64,000 bases of DNA, from assembly GCF_036785885.1 (NCBI RefSeq), contig NC_092320.1, positions 15,377,557 through 15,441,556 of the forward strand. Direction: 5' to 3'. The DNA comes from Coffea arabica (Eukaryota; Streptophyta; Magnoliopsida; Gentianales; Rubiaceae). The position numbers and the translations under genes were made by a program. The notes beneath the pieces are model-generated. The model worked only from the letters and a program-made list of their open reading frames with translations. It had not been told where the DNA came from and searched no databases. Below are positions 11,460-22,978 of the stretch, piece after piece. The first letter of the stretch is position 1. Every line of letters begins with the position of its first letter.

Positions 11460-14000
11460 ACAAAAAGATGAATTCTTTTTTTTTTTTTTTCAAGGAAGCG
11501 TGTAGGTAGGTTTAAGGGTAGTACATTTGAGGAAGCGATGACACCTCCTACTTATATTCATCTTCTTAAACTACATAAACTAGAAGGATTGGAGGGAGGG
11601 AAAGAGTATTAATTAGGTAATACATTGCTTACAAGTTTCTTAGACAGCCCAATAAGTTGTCCCTGATTCGGGATGCAATAAGCTTTTTCCCCACAGAAGA
11701 AAAGCATCCTCTTCCATATAGATACTGTGATTTATCAAAGAAAAGAAATGCATCTCAGATCCTTTTGAAAGAAATTAATAGCGGATTTTTCTGATACCAA
11801 GTACGATAACGAAGGAAAGTATAAATAGTATCAAATTAAATTCCTTATGCCTATATCCATGTCTCTATTTCATATTGACCAGATGTTCCATACCTCATCC
11901 AGCTATCTAAAGAAGGCAAGAAGACCCTCTTCTCTATTGAATACTTTGGTTGAAACATTTCTTTACTAGTGAGGATTGCGATCTATAGCCATGTGGCTAA
12001 TGCGATTGTTATAACTCTATGTATGCACGTATAGTTCCACAGACATATTCTCAATGAAAGCCAATCAAATTGCATTTTTTGCTGCGTAGCAAGAGTATAA
12101 ATTCTGCAATGGATTTTATTTCAAAATTCGTCTGCCGATCTTTACATACCACTTCTGCGTGCCTTCTATCCCTTAATCCCTGTCCTAATAGTTGTCTTAC
12201 TCCATGCATGAACTACGCGAAAAAGTTAGTGGCAACAAAACAAAACTAGCACAAGTAGAGGATATTTCTTGTCAACTGTACTATTCTTGACGAAAGGAGT
12301 TGATTGCAAGTCCCCCCATGGTTAATTACGTTTCATTTCAGGGCCTCTGATCTAATAGCATTTAATTTTCCACGCTTTTTCTTGCTTTCTAAGTGCAGAA
12401 CTTCTTTTTTTTTTTTTTTTTTTTAATTTTAACAGGGGAAAGTTGGAGTTTAAAAAATGGAGAGGATGAAGAGGAGATACCTTTGAATCGCAACGTCTCA
12501 ACTTTTAACTATTAGATCAAGACTTTCTTGATTTCTAAGTGCAAATCATCTTGCAAAAAATGAACATAATTTTTAAGTTATTTTGACAACCTCTAGAAAT
12601 CCGTTTTAGAGAGAGAGAGAGAGAGAATGCCCACTTTTACATCCAACCCAACAATTTACCACATAGAAAATTAAACATTCAATGACCAAAACCTAGAAGA
12701 CCTCATGCATTGAACTTTTAAACTTTTTGGGGATGTACCTTTGGGGGCTTTTTAGCCTCTAAATCCAATCTTCGCCCAAATGAACTTATTCGTACTCTTT
12801 TTTTTTTTTTTTTTTTATTTTAGTTCCTGGAGACTATGGACAACTTGAACATAATGGCATAAGCTAGTCAGCAAAATTCAAAAATATAAAAAAAAATCTG
12901 TACCTAAAACATTAAACAATGATAATGGACTAAAATGGAAAAGCAAACCACCAGTGAGATAACCTATTATTGTGTTGTTGCCAAGTTGGGATGCATAAGA
13001 AAATTGGTCTTTGATATCCAGTGTTTGTTTGCCAAGAAAAGGGAACGAAAATGACTTTCACGCCAGTTTTGAATATTTGTTTCTTAGGAAATTTATGGGA
13101 CCCATTACATTCCACTCATTTTCCTTAAAATTTTCCTTGCTGAAATTTATATGGAAGTGACTCAGGGAAAAGTTTCAACTAATTATCTTTTACAACTCCT
13201 TTCTTTCTAAATTAGAATATCTTAGAATTTACAATTCAAAAAATTGGCTTGTAATTAGACATTTTATTCTTATTTTAACAACTAATGAATTAGTAATTTG
13301 TTGACTTTTTATGACATTAGTACTTTTTTTTGTTTTGCATTTTATGCTCCCTCTTTTATGTCTATATATTAACTTGTGGTTAAAGAATGTGATTGATTTT
13401 GAGGTAACAACAACTCTTCCATTATGCAAAATGTTATGTTTATTACATATTTTTACATGTATTAAATACCAAAAAGAAGTTTAATATTGAATATTTTCTA
13501 TTAACGAATACATTACCCAATTTTTTTTTGTGACTTTCCGGTTAAACAAATGCAAGAATTTGTATTTTCTTGCATCATTTTCTTGTTAACCAAACACATG
13601 TGGGAAAATTAGTTTCCTTCCATTACATGGCTGCACTTCATTTCTTCCCACGGCATACTTTCTTACACGGTTTCCCCCCTGAAACAAACAAAGCCTTAAG
13701 TTTTCTTTTTCCTTCCCACGATATCAGTTGCGAAGCCATTGTTGTTTAAACAAAAAGGTATTATAAAAAAAAAATTCATTAATTAAAAATATAATCTGCA
13801 TTAAATTACAGCACAAACTCTAATTAGACAAATTACATCAAGAAATATGCAGAGTATAAGCTGAGTGAAAATCATAGACACGAGACACATAATTAATACG
13901 GAAATGGAAAAGGTTTGAGAGCATCATATTCCAGCAGTGAATTAATCATGCCCGTCAAATTGATCCTAACAGCACAAGTTAAAATCAATTAGGATCAGTT
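11460..14000. repeat. Intergenic DNA with duplicated block (12263-13705)
   Basis: No gene seen. From 12263 to 13705 the sequence is nearly the same as 40509-42463, in the same orientation. The copy here lacks the 470-bp hAT-type element that sits in the other copy, so it preserves the empty target GTTGGGAT at 12985-12992. It includes a (GA)n run near 12610 and several long T runs. The segment 13700-13900 continues into the 3' flank of NLR copy B and resembles 50110-50250 at the same place in copy D. Confidence 0.7.
11551..11558 (-). promoter_or_regulatory. TATA-like box of NLR copy A
   Basis: On the minus strand GAATATAAGTAGG lies about 100 bp before the ATG. Copy D has a similar, stronger TATATAAATAG at the equivalent place; copy B has lost this segment. 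Confidence 0.45.
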
Positions 14001-14100
14001 TTAAGTACCACACAAGGCTTGACGAATCAAATGGATGTATGTTCCGAAAATTGAGATGCTAAACAAAAAGAAATTAATCAGAGGTACCTCATCTGCTGAG

Positions 14101-17100
14101 TCAGGATAAAATATCACGCACGCTAATGGTGGGTATATGGGAGACTTTGTCAAAATCCTGTCCCTTATCTTCACCATTTACTGCTTGGATTCTATCTGTG
14201 AATTCCTTTGGCATCGATGCAATGTTCAACTCTTTCAGCGTTTTAACGTATCTCAATCCATTGGGAACCATCTCCAGCTTCGTGCAATATACAATTGTCA
14301 AGACCGAAAGGTTGGGCATGGCTCCTTCGTCAACATTCCACTTCTCCAAGTTCCGTAGAAATTCAAAACGAAGAAATCTAAGTTGGCCAAAACCTGTTGC
14401 CTTGCACCTCATCTCTTTCCCGAGAATATATAGATCTTGCAAGTGAAGCGACCGGAGATTAGGGAGCCTTTCCAGAGTTTCCATGGAATATTCCTCTATC
14501 TCCATTGTGGTTAGTTTCAATTTAAGAAGGCTTGCATACATGTACTGGGCTTCGTGCTTGGGGAAATTGGCCAGTGGACCATATACCTCCAAGACTTGAA
14601 GATTGCGACTAGAGAAACATTGACCAACAGCATCCGACAATTTCTCCTTGTTTGAGGCGGCACTGGCTGCTGAATAAATACGTAGGGATGTGCAACGCAC
14701 GTGGTCTGAGTTTGCCATTAATCTATGGATTTCTACAGGGAAGTACTCGTCATCAAAGTTCCCCATGAATACCACGGCGGATAGTACTCGAAGGTTCTTC
14801 AATGTGGATATATCTTGAGATGAACAAGTCGGAGGACAGAAGTTTTCCAGGATCTCTAGCTTGTCCAATCCCTTGAGTCGCAAATTCTTGCAGCACAAAT
14901 TTAAGCTAAACTTGCCCACCATACGGTCAGCGTAATTAGCCGGAAGATACAAGTGCCTAAGCTGTCTCATCTTCCAAAGCACATTAGGTATTCTACACAC
15001 TCCGGCTCGTAAATCAAGTGTCTGCAAGTTTTGTAAGTTGCCCAAGGATGATGGCAAACAGACGAAAACTGAATTCCTCAAACTCAAGTATCGCAGGTGG
15101 ATCAGCTCCCCAACAGCTTTTGGGAGCCTCAAGTGATCTGCTACTAGGAGAAATACAGTTTTAAGTATGTGATCTTCCGAGAAAGCAGGACGGATCCCTT
15201 CAATGGTCAACACTCTGAGCATTTTGAACCGATTGAATTGAGACTTCATTTTCTTAGGAAGACGCCCCTCATAGAATTCATTACCTAAGAGCAACAACGC
15301 CAGTGACCTCAGGTGCCTAGTATTTCTCTTCTCAGCTGGAGGGACATATTTCCTTACATCCTCCTTAGAAAAATGGACGGCTAGACGGTAAACTTGTGAG
15401 TGATCATTATTGCCATGCTCATCGAGAATTCCATCATGATAATGGCTTATGGATAACAAGAAATTCTCTTCTTTAGCCTTGAGCAAACTTAGGTCTCTCA
15501 TTAAGTCATGAAGGCGACACGATGCAAATGATCTTCCAACGGAGGACAGCATCACATCATCATCATCAGGGGCTTTACCTTGAACCATGCACCGAGTTAC
15601 TAATTCTCCCAGGTATCTTTCTGCTACATCCATCATTGATTCTTCACCAATCTGATCTTTTGTTGATATTATACCCTCTGCAATCCATAACTGGTACAAT
15701 TTCTCTGTGCCTATGTCAGAGTCTTCTTCATATCTACTCAGGTAAAGGAAGCAAGGCTTCAATTTGTAGGGCAAGTCATTGTAGCTTAAAGCTAATATCT
15801 TGTGCAGATTTCCTTCTTCTTTGATCAAGTTGTTTCCTCTTCCAAGATGAGCTTTAATGTTTCTATTGACAGTCGCCCACTCATTCAGGTCCTTCTTGGT
15901 GGCAAGAGTTCCGCTGAGTACTATAACAGCCAATGGAAGACCCCCACATGCTTTCACCATTTCCTTCCCTAAGTTTTCCAATTTTTTGAAATCTTCATGT
16001 TCTGTCAAAGAGAGATGATGAGTTCTATTAGTCTTATTACTTATAGAAGTGTCGAGTTGCTCAATGTATGTGCACTACATTGAATTAACTCGTGTACCAA
16101 CTAATTAACAATTTAACATGTCTGTTTACCTAGTTTATACTAGCATCATGAGTATATATATGCGCACATTGAAAATAAATATTTATGCATAAATAAACAT
16201 TCTAAATAATGGTTATCTTGTTAGCGTTTCATGTTGAGATAGAACTCTTAGGATACTGAGAAGGCAGAGTTATACTAATAAACAACGTAAGAGGATACTG
16301 CTCTTTAAGGGTTGACAGTTGATCCCGATTGTCAATGTTGTTGCTTTGCTCTAGAATCTTTATCACGGATGTTTTTCTATTTTCTGTTTGTTGTTGCTAT
16401 TAAGAAGGTTGTGTAAAAGACAATTTTTGGTGTACAGAGCAGCAACTAATTTCGATGAAAAATTGCGTGGGGTGACTTTGAATTGCTTATCTGCTCATCG
16501 GATTCTTTTTGTATGGTTAATGAGAAAGGTCGCTATTTTTCTGCTATTGTTCACAAGCTAGAAATTTGGATGCGTTCAAACAGCTTGTGGCTCATCCTCA
16601 AATAGAAGTGGAGCAGATAGAAGAATGCTGAGGCCACTGTTGTTAGCTAGAAACGGTGCAAGGAAACTCTCCAGAGGCCTTGAAGCCAGGACCGCTAGCA
16701 AGCGGCTCGAATACGAGTTCGGTCAATATCGAGCTCAAGTCAAGCTCAAGCTAATCAAGTCGAGCTCGAACTCTAGTTCAAGCTCAAAAACATTAAATTC
16801 ATTGACTCGCGAGCGGCTCGTGAGTTCGATTATATATTTTTTTATTTTTATTTTTATTTTAATAGTAAAATTACATATATATTTTTAATATTTTATTATT
16901 TATTAAGAAATTTTATTATTTTATTTATTTTTAAAAATAAAATAATTATTTTTTTAAACTCGAGTTCGAGCTTGATATTTTGAACTCGTCGAACACGAGC
17001 TCGAATTCGAATTCGAGTTTCATAAAATTAACTGAAGGCTCGACTCGATTAGATCAAATCTCAACTTGACTCGACTCGTTTGCGCCCTATTTGAAGCTAT

Positions 17101-20100
17101 ATGATGAGATGAATTCTATTTTTATGTACTTTTGCCTGATGCTTGTATATCTTAGTTAGATTATTTCACTCTTGTTATTCTTTTGTACGTGATTAGGACT
17201 ATGAATCTTATGTTACACCAAAAAGTATAATAAGTTATACATCCCAGCATGATAACAAGCGCCCTACTTTAATTATGAGATAGAACTCAAGTTAAACGTG
17301 ATTCCATTCCTCCCTCTACCTATGTTTTCAGACTCGGATTGGGTATCGTTTCGATCAACCTCAGGAGTTAAGGGTTAATGGATTCAATCAAGATCGAATC
17401 GGATGACGTTATAAATAAAAATTATTGAAAAATTAAAATATTATATGTAAAATACCTAAGAGCATGTTAATATCAAAAAGGTATATTCATATACATTTGA
17501 TGTTTAAATATATTGAACAAGAAAATATAAAAAAATTAGAACGATCAAGTAGCAATTTATATTATTCAATAAACATTGACAAGTTTAGAATTAAAATTAT
17601 GGACTTAATTGAAAAGTAACAACAAACTTTAAGACAACATTTATAAAGTATGAAATGCTTGAGATATATTAATAGTTTTTAACAATTTAAGGGTCAAAAC
17701 ATAATATTAAAAATGCTTTAACCCTACATCACATTCCCATTTCTTTCTCTACCCCTGACGCATTCCTTAGAGCAGAATTACCAGAGTTTCATCTTCCTCC
17801 TTCTCTTGCCAAACTGCAACTTCTTTCTTCTTCTACTTTTTTTTTAATTTGATTTTCATTCTTATTTTGTTGGTTATTTATTCTGAAACTCATGAAACAT
17901 CAAGATTTTATCTGTTTTTTTCAAACTTTTCTCTCCTCCACTCCCTTTTTTGCATTTTTTGGTTCTTTTCTTCTTTTGAATTCAAGATTCAAGATTAGAT
18001 CTTGTTTTAAAAAAAAGGTTAAATCATTGATTTTTGATAGTTGAATTGAAATGAAAGAGTGAAAATGGATTTGCAGAGGAGGGGAGAGCTCACGAGGATT
18101 TGGGGCTAGAGGTAAGGAAGAAAAAAAATTCAACAAAAAGGAAAACTAAAAAAATTCGATTTTTATCGGTTCTTCTGGTTTTTGGACCGGGTTTGATTGA
18201 GTATTTATCTACCAACTCAAGTTTTTAAGATAACTCTGACCGGACACTTGGCTGATTCCAATTCGACCGGTCCGGTCCAAATTTAAAAACATGGCTCTCT
18301 ACCCTAAATCTCTAAATCCAACCCATAGCATTTCACGTATGAAAACTATGAATAATCCAAAAAAGAAAACAAAAGTAAAACCTAACTGAGTTGCTTCCCA
18401 TTCTAATGTAAAATTGTTTTGTCCAATTTTTTTGAATTAATTGAAACTATTCTAGAGGAAAAAATTAAGAAGCTTTGAGAAAAATTTAGCCAATTCCATT
18501 GAGGAAGGATCATCTACTGTTGTTGTTTAGTCAATAAAATTTGAAACAGAAGATATGTAAAGGGATGTTAGACTTTTGGGAGAAACAGAAGTTTTGCCCG
18601 TGTTTAGGGAATTTCTCTCTTCCTGTACATTGTGTGCTTAAATCAATAAAAGTTGTGAGCTTAACAAAAAAGTGGGAAAAAAAAAAGAGCATAGACCAAA
18701 AAGAGGGGAAAATACTCCCATACTTTATAGTCCATTAATTATGAACTCCTTATCAAACACTCATATAGTCCATTCACTCAACTAAAGTGACGTTCTCCTA
18801 TAGACCGCAGTGAATGTACAAAGTATACGACCATCTCACAAAAAGGCGGGGTCCACTTTTAGGTCCCTCAACCATTGTGAGACCCGGTCTAGACACCGCA
18901 GTTCACAATGACCAAAAAAAAGAAAAAGAAAAAGAAAAAACTTTACTTTGTGCTCTAATAATTCTTGTTTGACTCCCATGCAATCTTCGGTCTTATTTGG
19001 ATTGTTTAGAAAATTACGTTATTTTCTGTGATCATTTTTTTTATTACAATTTTTTTTATATACATCAAATCACTACAGTAATTTTTTCATGAAAAATCAT
19101 AAAAAATGCAATTCAAACGGACCCTTTTGGCAGAAATCAGTATTAATATTCATCTTTTCTTCTCTTGCCTTTGGCTTTTAGATACAGTAATTAAAATTGC
19201 ATGGCAATGTAATTCCTCCTGTTATCCTCTAGTAGTTTCTTTCCTTTTCTTTTCTTTTCTTTTTTGTTTTTTTTATCAAAGGTCAACAATATATACATAC
19301 ACCTATATTATAGAAGAGGGGACAGATCCAACTGAGAGCACTAAAACACCTCTCACCCCGACGGCCCGATAAAAATCTTAGGTATATTGATGGTAGCCAA
19401 CAACTCAAGAGGTAGTTGATTAATTTCCTTTCTTTAATTACCATGTACTAAAAAGGATAGCCACAACAAACAAACCCTCAAGATCTACAGTTTATCATCC
19501 CTAGATCAATTTAGCAAACTAATAAAAAATAAAATAAAAAGTGTTTTAAGAAGTCATGTACCTCCATGAAACCTGCCCCGTAAAGCTTTCCTCTGAAGTA
19601 GCTGCCAACTTTCGTCCTCACTTAAAAAGCGCGGTTGGTGGTGAAAACCACTGGGATCAATATGCAAAGCCACGTCTTTATTGCGAGAGGTAACTAAGAT
19701 CTTGCTTCCGTCGTTTCTAATTGGAAATGCTTGCTTTATACATTCCCATGGTTCTGTGGCCCAAATGTCATCAAGAACCACAAGACATTTCTTGTTTTGC
19801 AGGATTTGAAAAAGTTGCCTGACTAGCTCCTCATCCCTCCACTCCAGTATCTCTTTTCTCTTTTCTGGGATTAGGCTTAGCAAGATCCTTTGCAAAATGT
19901 CTTCCTTTTGCCACTTTTGCGAGACACATACCCAAGCAAGACCATCAAAGCAGCGCCTCAGTTCAGGGTGATTGTATACCTTTCTGGCAAGAGTTGTCTT
20001 TCCCAAGCCACCCATCCCACAGATGGAGACAACTCTAAAGTGTTGATCGATCGCATGATCATGATCGCTTCCCCTCAACAGATGCTTTACCAGCATCTCA

Positions 20101-20612
20101 ACATCATCCTCCAATCCAACAAAGTCATCCTCGACAACATGGGAATATGTCCGCCTCAATTGTTGATGCGATGAACTACTTGCGCCGTCCTGTCTTTCCA
20201 TCACAGCTGCGATCCCATATTCCTGAAAACTTTTGGTAAGATCAGAGATTTTCGTTTTCAGAGTCTGAATACCCGTTTTTGTGGTGTGCCTAGCATAGCA
20301 CTCATTCAGGATACCAACACATCTCTTTGTGATGCCTCTAATGCCTTTCCTCCTTCGTGACGCGACTTTGAAAGCATATCTTTCAATCAAGTCATCGGCC
20401 TCATAAGCTAGATCTCTTGCTTGTGAAATCCACACCTTGACCCTTTCCTCCTCATGTTGCCTTGCATCTGCATCTTTTAAGAACGACTGCATCCGCTTTA
20501 GCTCTAGCTGAAGTTGCTCCACCTGGTCACTCACCCCTTGTAAGAACTTCGTTTCTTCAATCAACAGGTTGCCAATTGTTTCCGCAGCAAAACTGACAGC
20601 CGCCACAGCCAT
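14101..20612 (-). CDS. NLR copy B: CC-NB-ARC-LRR (RPP13/RPP8-like), intact, 983 aa
   Basis: Exon 1 is 20612-19562 (350 codons plus one base), the intron 19561-16002 (3,560 bp) and exon 2 16001-14101. The join G|AA restores Glu in the series HGEHEDF. Domain order: Rx-type CC (1-130), NB-ARC with P-loop CGMGGLGKTT at about 198-207, LVVLDDIW, ILVTSRN and CGGLPLA, RNBS-D CFLYLSRYEEDSDI, LHD at about 514-516, then LRRs to the C-terminus. The length is normal for the family. There is no signal peptide or membrane segment, so a cytosolic or peripheral-membrane immune receptor is expected. The long intron holds a Mutator-like element (17321-18294), a hAT-type MITE (16687-17089) and a small MITE (18996-19118). 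About 80 bp containing the TATA box of copies A and D is missing just upstream (junction near 20650), so expression may be weak or altered. Confidence 0.88.
16687..17089. mobile_element. hAT-type MITE, GAGCTC-rich family, copy 1 (in intron of NLR B)
   Basis: 403 bp flanked by 8-bp target copies CTTGAAGC (16679-16686) and TTTGAAGC (17090-17097). The ends are CAGG... and ...GCCCTA, and the subterminal parts are made of GAGCTCGAACTCG-like repeats around an AT-rich centre. The paralogous intron of copy D has a single uninterrupted CTTGAAGC (53273-53280), the empty site. About 18 bp next to the left end appear deleted compared with the copy at 31571. No coding capacity. Confidence 0.85.
17321..18294. 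mobile_element. Mutator-like non-autonomous element in intron of NLR B
   Basis: 974 bp. The ends are TATGTTTTCAGACTCGGA and an inverted CCAAATTTAAAAACATG. The flanks are CCCTCTACC (17312-17320) and CTCTCTACC (18295-18303), a 9-bp target duplication with one mismatch, as made by Mutator-like transposases. The same insertion at the same site is in NLR D (53501-54478), while introns A and C lack it. It therefore went in before the B/D duplication. No transposase frame; GACCGGTCCGGTCC-type repeats lie near the right end. Confidence 0.65.
18996..19118. mobile_element. MITE, CAATCCAAA-ended family, copy 3 (in intron of NLR B)
   Basis: Left end ATTTGGATTG, right end TGCAATTCAAAC, with the core ATACATCAAATCACTACAG between them. 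About 123 bp. The corresponding intron of copy D near 55140 runs straight across without it, so it is specific to copy B. Confidence 0.65.
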
Positions 20613-20843
20613 CTTGGCTAAACAACAAGATACGAGATTTTTTCTTTCTTCGTCTTCAGAAACTGCATAAAAGAGAAGGATAGAAGGGAGGGAACGAGTG
20701 TTAGGTAGGTAATCTGACCAGTCTAACTAACCGTGTTATCGAGAACTCAGGGCCGACTTGGAGTCAACCGGGCTAATCTCTCAGAATATACCAAAAAAAA
20801 AATTCCGTCAAATGTATGCGTGACAGAGGGTGGTACAAAATTA

Positions 20844-21174
20844 TACTCCTCCGTTCAACTTTAATAATACTGTTACTTTTTCACATAATTTAAGAAAAAA
20901 TAGTTACTTTTATTGAAACAATCAATTTAGGTAACTATTTTTTTTAAAATATTTTCACATTAATTAAAATATAATTTTATGAAAACTTTAATTGATGATA
21001 AAAAAAAATTAATTCTCATTAAATGGGGTAGGTTTATAATAACAATAACTTATATTCAATAAAGATATTTTAAAAAAATTAAAATACAACTACATTCTTC
21101 AATTGGAAACTGGGGTGTAATTTGGGACGGATGAAAAAGAAAAACAAGACTATCAAAGTAGGACGGAGGGAGTA
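20844..21174. mobile_element. Stowaway-type MITE (Tc1/mariner-like)
   Basis: About 331 bp with inverted ends TACTCCTCCGTTCAACTTTA and, on the other strand, TACTCCCTCCGTCCTACTTT. CTCCCTCCGT is the classical Stowaway end, and the element sits in a TA target. It interrupts the first unit of a local tandem repeat; the second unit, near 21212-21260, reads CAAAATTATTCTTGCC without interruption and shows the empty site. Confidence 0.8.
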
Positions 21175-21347
21175 TCTGTCGTGTCCAATCAGCACAGAAA
21201 AAAAAAGTTTGACGGACGGATGATACAAAATTATTCTTGCCGTGCCCAATTAGCACAGTAAAAATCTTTTTTTTAATCGCTGCAGCCTGCAGCGCATGGA
21301 TTTTTTTTTTTTTTAGTCTGCCGCGACCGTGCTGACTGTGCACGGTA

Positions 21348-21535
21348 GCGAGTGACAATTATAAAAATGAACAGTCGCTACCGGTAGTGGTTGACCTTGA
21401 CGGAAAGCAGTTTCAAGGAGATAGCCAATGAAAATGCGAGTGACAATTATAAAATGGTCAGTCGCTACCGGTAGCGGTTGACTTTGACCGAAAGCAATTT
21501 CAAAGAGATAGCTAATGCAAATGCGAGTGCCTAAG
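21348..21535. repeat. Tandem repeat, about 88 bp x 2 plus partial
   Basis: Unit 1 is 21348-21435, unit 2 is 21436-21522 and a partial third unit starts at 21523. Each begins GCGAGTGACAATTATAAAA and carries CAGTCGCTACCGGTAG. The units differ at about ten positions. It lies between the Stowaway element and the flank of NLR C. No function visible. Confidence 0.75.
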
Positions 21536-22329
21536 CCAAATGTAGACGTTCATATTTCTTTTGACAACAGGAATTTCTTTTCTTCTTCTCCATGAAAAAT
21601 ATTAGATTTATTAATTTATTGATATAATGTTCTCCATGACAACAGGGTTCTATTTTTTATTTTTTTTCCTGGCCATCCCTTAAATTAATAAAATGGGCCA
21701 ATTTGATATTAAGCAGTTTGTAACAAGCCTGAAAATGTAATACAAAAAGCACAAGGTAGAATGTTACCAGGATCACAATCCCCAGACGTAAATTTATGTT
21801 CTTGAATAGATAGATGGGCTCATCTCATGTTCGAATGGAACCCGAAAAGCTGTCGTGGCTGCTTCTTTGATAACATATAATTTAAGATGAATCTAAAAAA
21901 AAAATTAAGATGAATCTCCATTTATTTTCGCAAAAACAAAGAACCTGTAAATTTTTTTTTCTGATATTTGTTACTGGAGACAAATGAGATAAGCCAAATT
22001 GATGGAAAAGCAGGACACCAAGTTACGTCTTATGCTGTTAAATGACAGTTTCAAGTTCCATCCATTTCTGAAAGGCCTTTAAGAAGATGGAATCATCCAA
22101 CCCTCTAAAGGCATTTAAGCAGAATTTCTAATCAATTCAGCCAACTGAGAATTAATTGATCTTCAAAAGATAATGAAAACAACATGCTTACCAAAACAAA
22201 CACTCACGCAGAAAGGCAAACTGGGTTCGTAACTTGAAGAAGCACTCAAGAAACCTGGGGATAATTTCTTTTCAAGTTTAAATATATATATATATATTTC
22301 GCTACGTAAAATATTTAATCGCCATATAT

Positions 22330-22708
22330 AGGCCATCATGATCGTAGTATTGCTTGCACAATTTCAGAATTGTTCTCCAGTCGCTTGTTTGTGAAGACGT
22401 TGAAATGCATGCTATCTTTAGTTTCTTGAATTATTAAAACCGATCCAATTATATCTTTAATTTCTTGAATTATTTGAGTTCCGAGAATGTTCATAACCTG
22501 TGCTACTTTTGCACAAAATTCCTTCACTAAGGGCTGCAATTGTTCTGTTGCTTTTATGATTGTTAATGCAAGGCCAGATGCCTTCTATGATAGCAACAAG
22601 AGATCTTCAGGGTTGGTTGTATTTTCATCGAAAAGGGCATTTACTGATAACTCGGATGATTTACATGATCATCGCTTGCCTTGCGTATTTTTCAATGATT
22701 CACTCTGA
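22330..22708 (+). pseudogene. Unidentified gene fragment, copy 1 (most degraded of three)
   Basis: Part of a sequence family also present at about 29000-29440 and 57880-58720. It has a T-rich stretch ending TGTTAATGCA like an acceptor, followed by GGCCAGATGCCTTCTATGATAGC. The frame keeps a DAFYDSNK-like peptide for a few residues and then diverges. No known domain recognised. The gene of origin is unknown; no function is assigned. Confidence 0.4.
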
Positions 22709-22843
22709 TAGGCCTTATATAGTATTCTAGTATTTATTGCCTTTGGCTTTAATTATTTTGGTGACTACATTGTCTAAGTTAAAAAGGGTCGAATCTTTTC
22801 TTCCCCAAAAAGACAAGTCTATGTTTGATAGAAAATAAATTGT

Positions 22844-22978
22844 GTTTGGATTGCATTTTCCGTCATTTTTCATGGAAAAATTACTGTAGCGATTTGATAT
22901 ATGTGAGAAAAAAATATGATAGGAAAATGTGATCACGGAAAATGACAATATTTTCCGACGGAAACAAGCAATCCAAGC
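22844..22978. mobile_element. MITE, CAATCCAAA-ended family, copy 4 (inverted)
   Basis: Ends GTTTGGATTGC and GCAATCCAAGC. The core is in reverse orientation (ATTACTGTAGCGATTTGATA). The matching block near 5605-5620 reads straight through (GAAAATAAATCCAATACTTT), so that copy preserves the empty site and this insertion postdates the block duplication. No clear target duplication remains. Confidence 0.78.

Noticed and set aside
16690-17085. Satellite DNA or a coding stretch made of GAGCTC words
   Set aside because: The target duplication and inverted ends show it is a hAT-type MITE; the short frame 16625-16888 crosses its edge.
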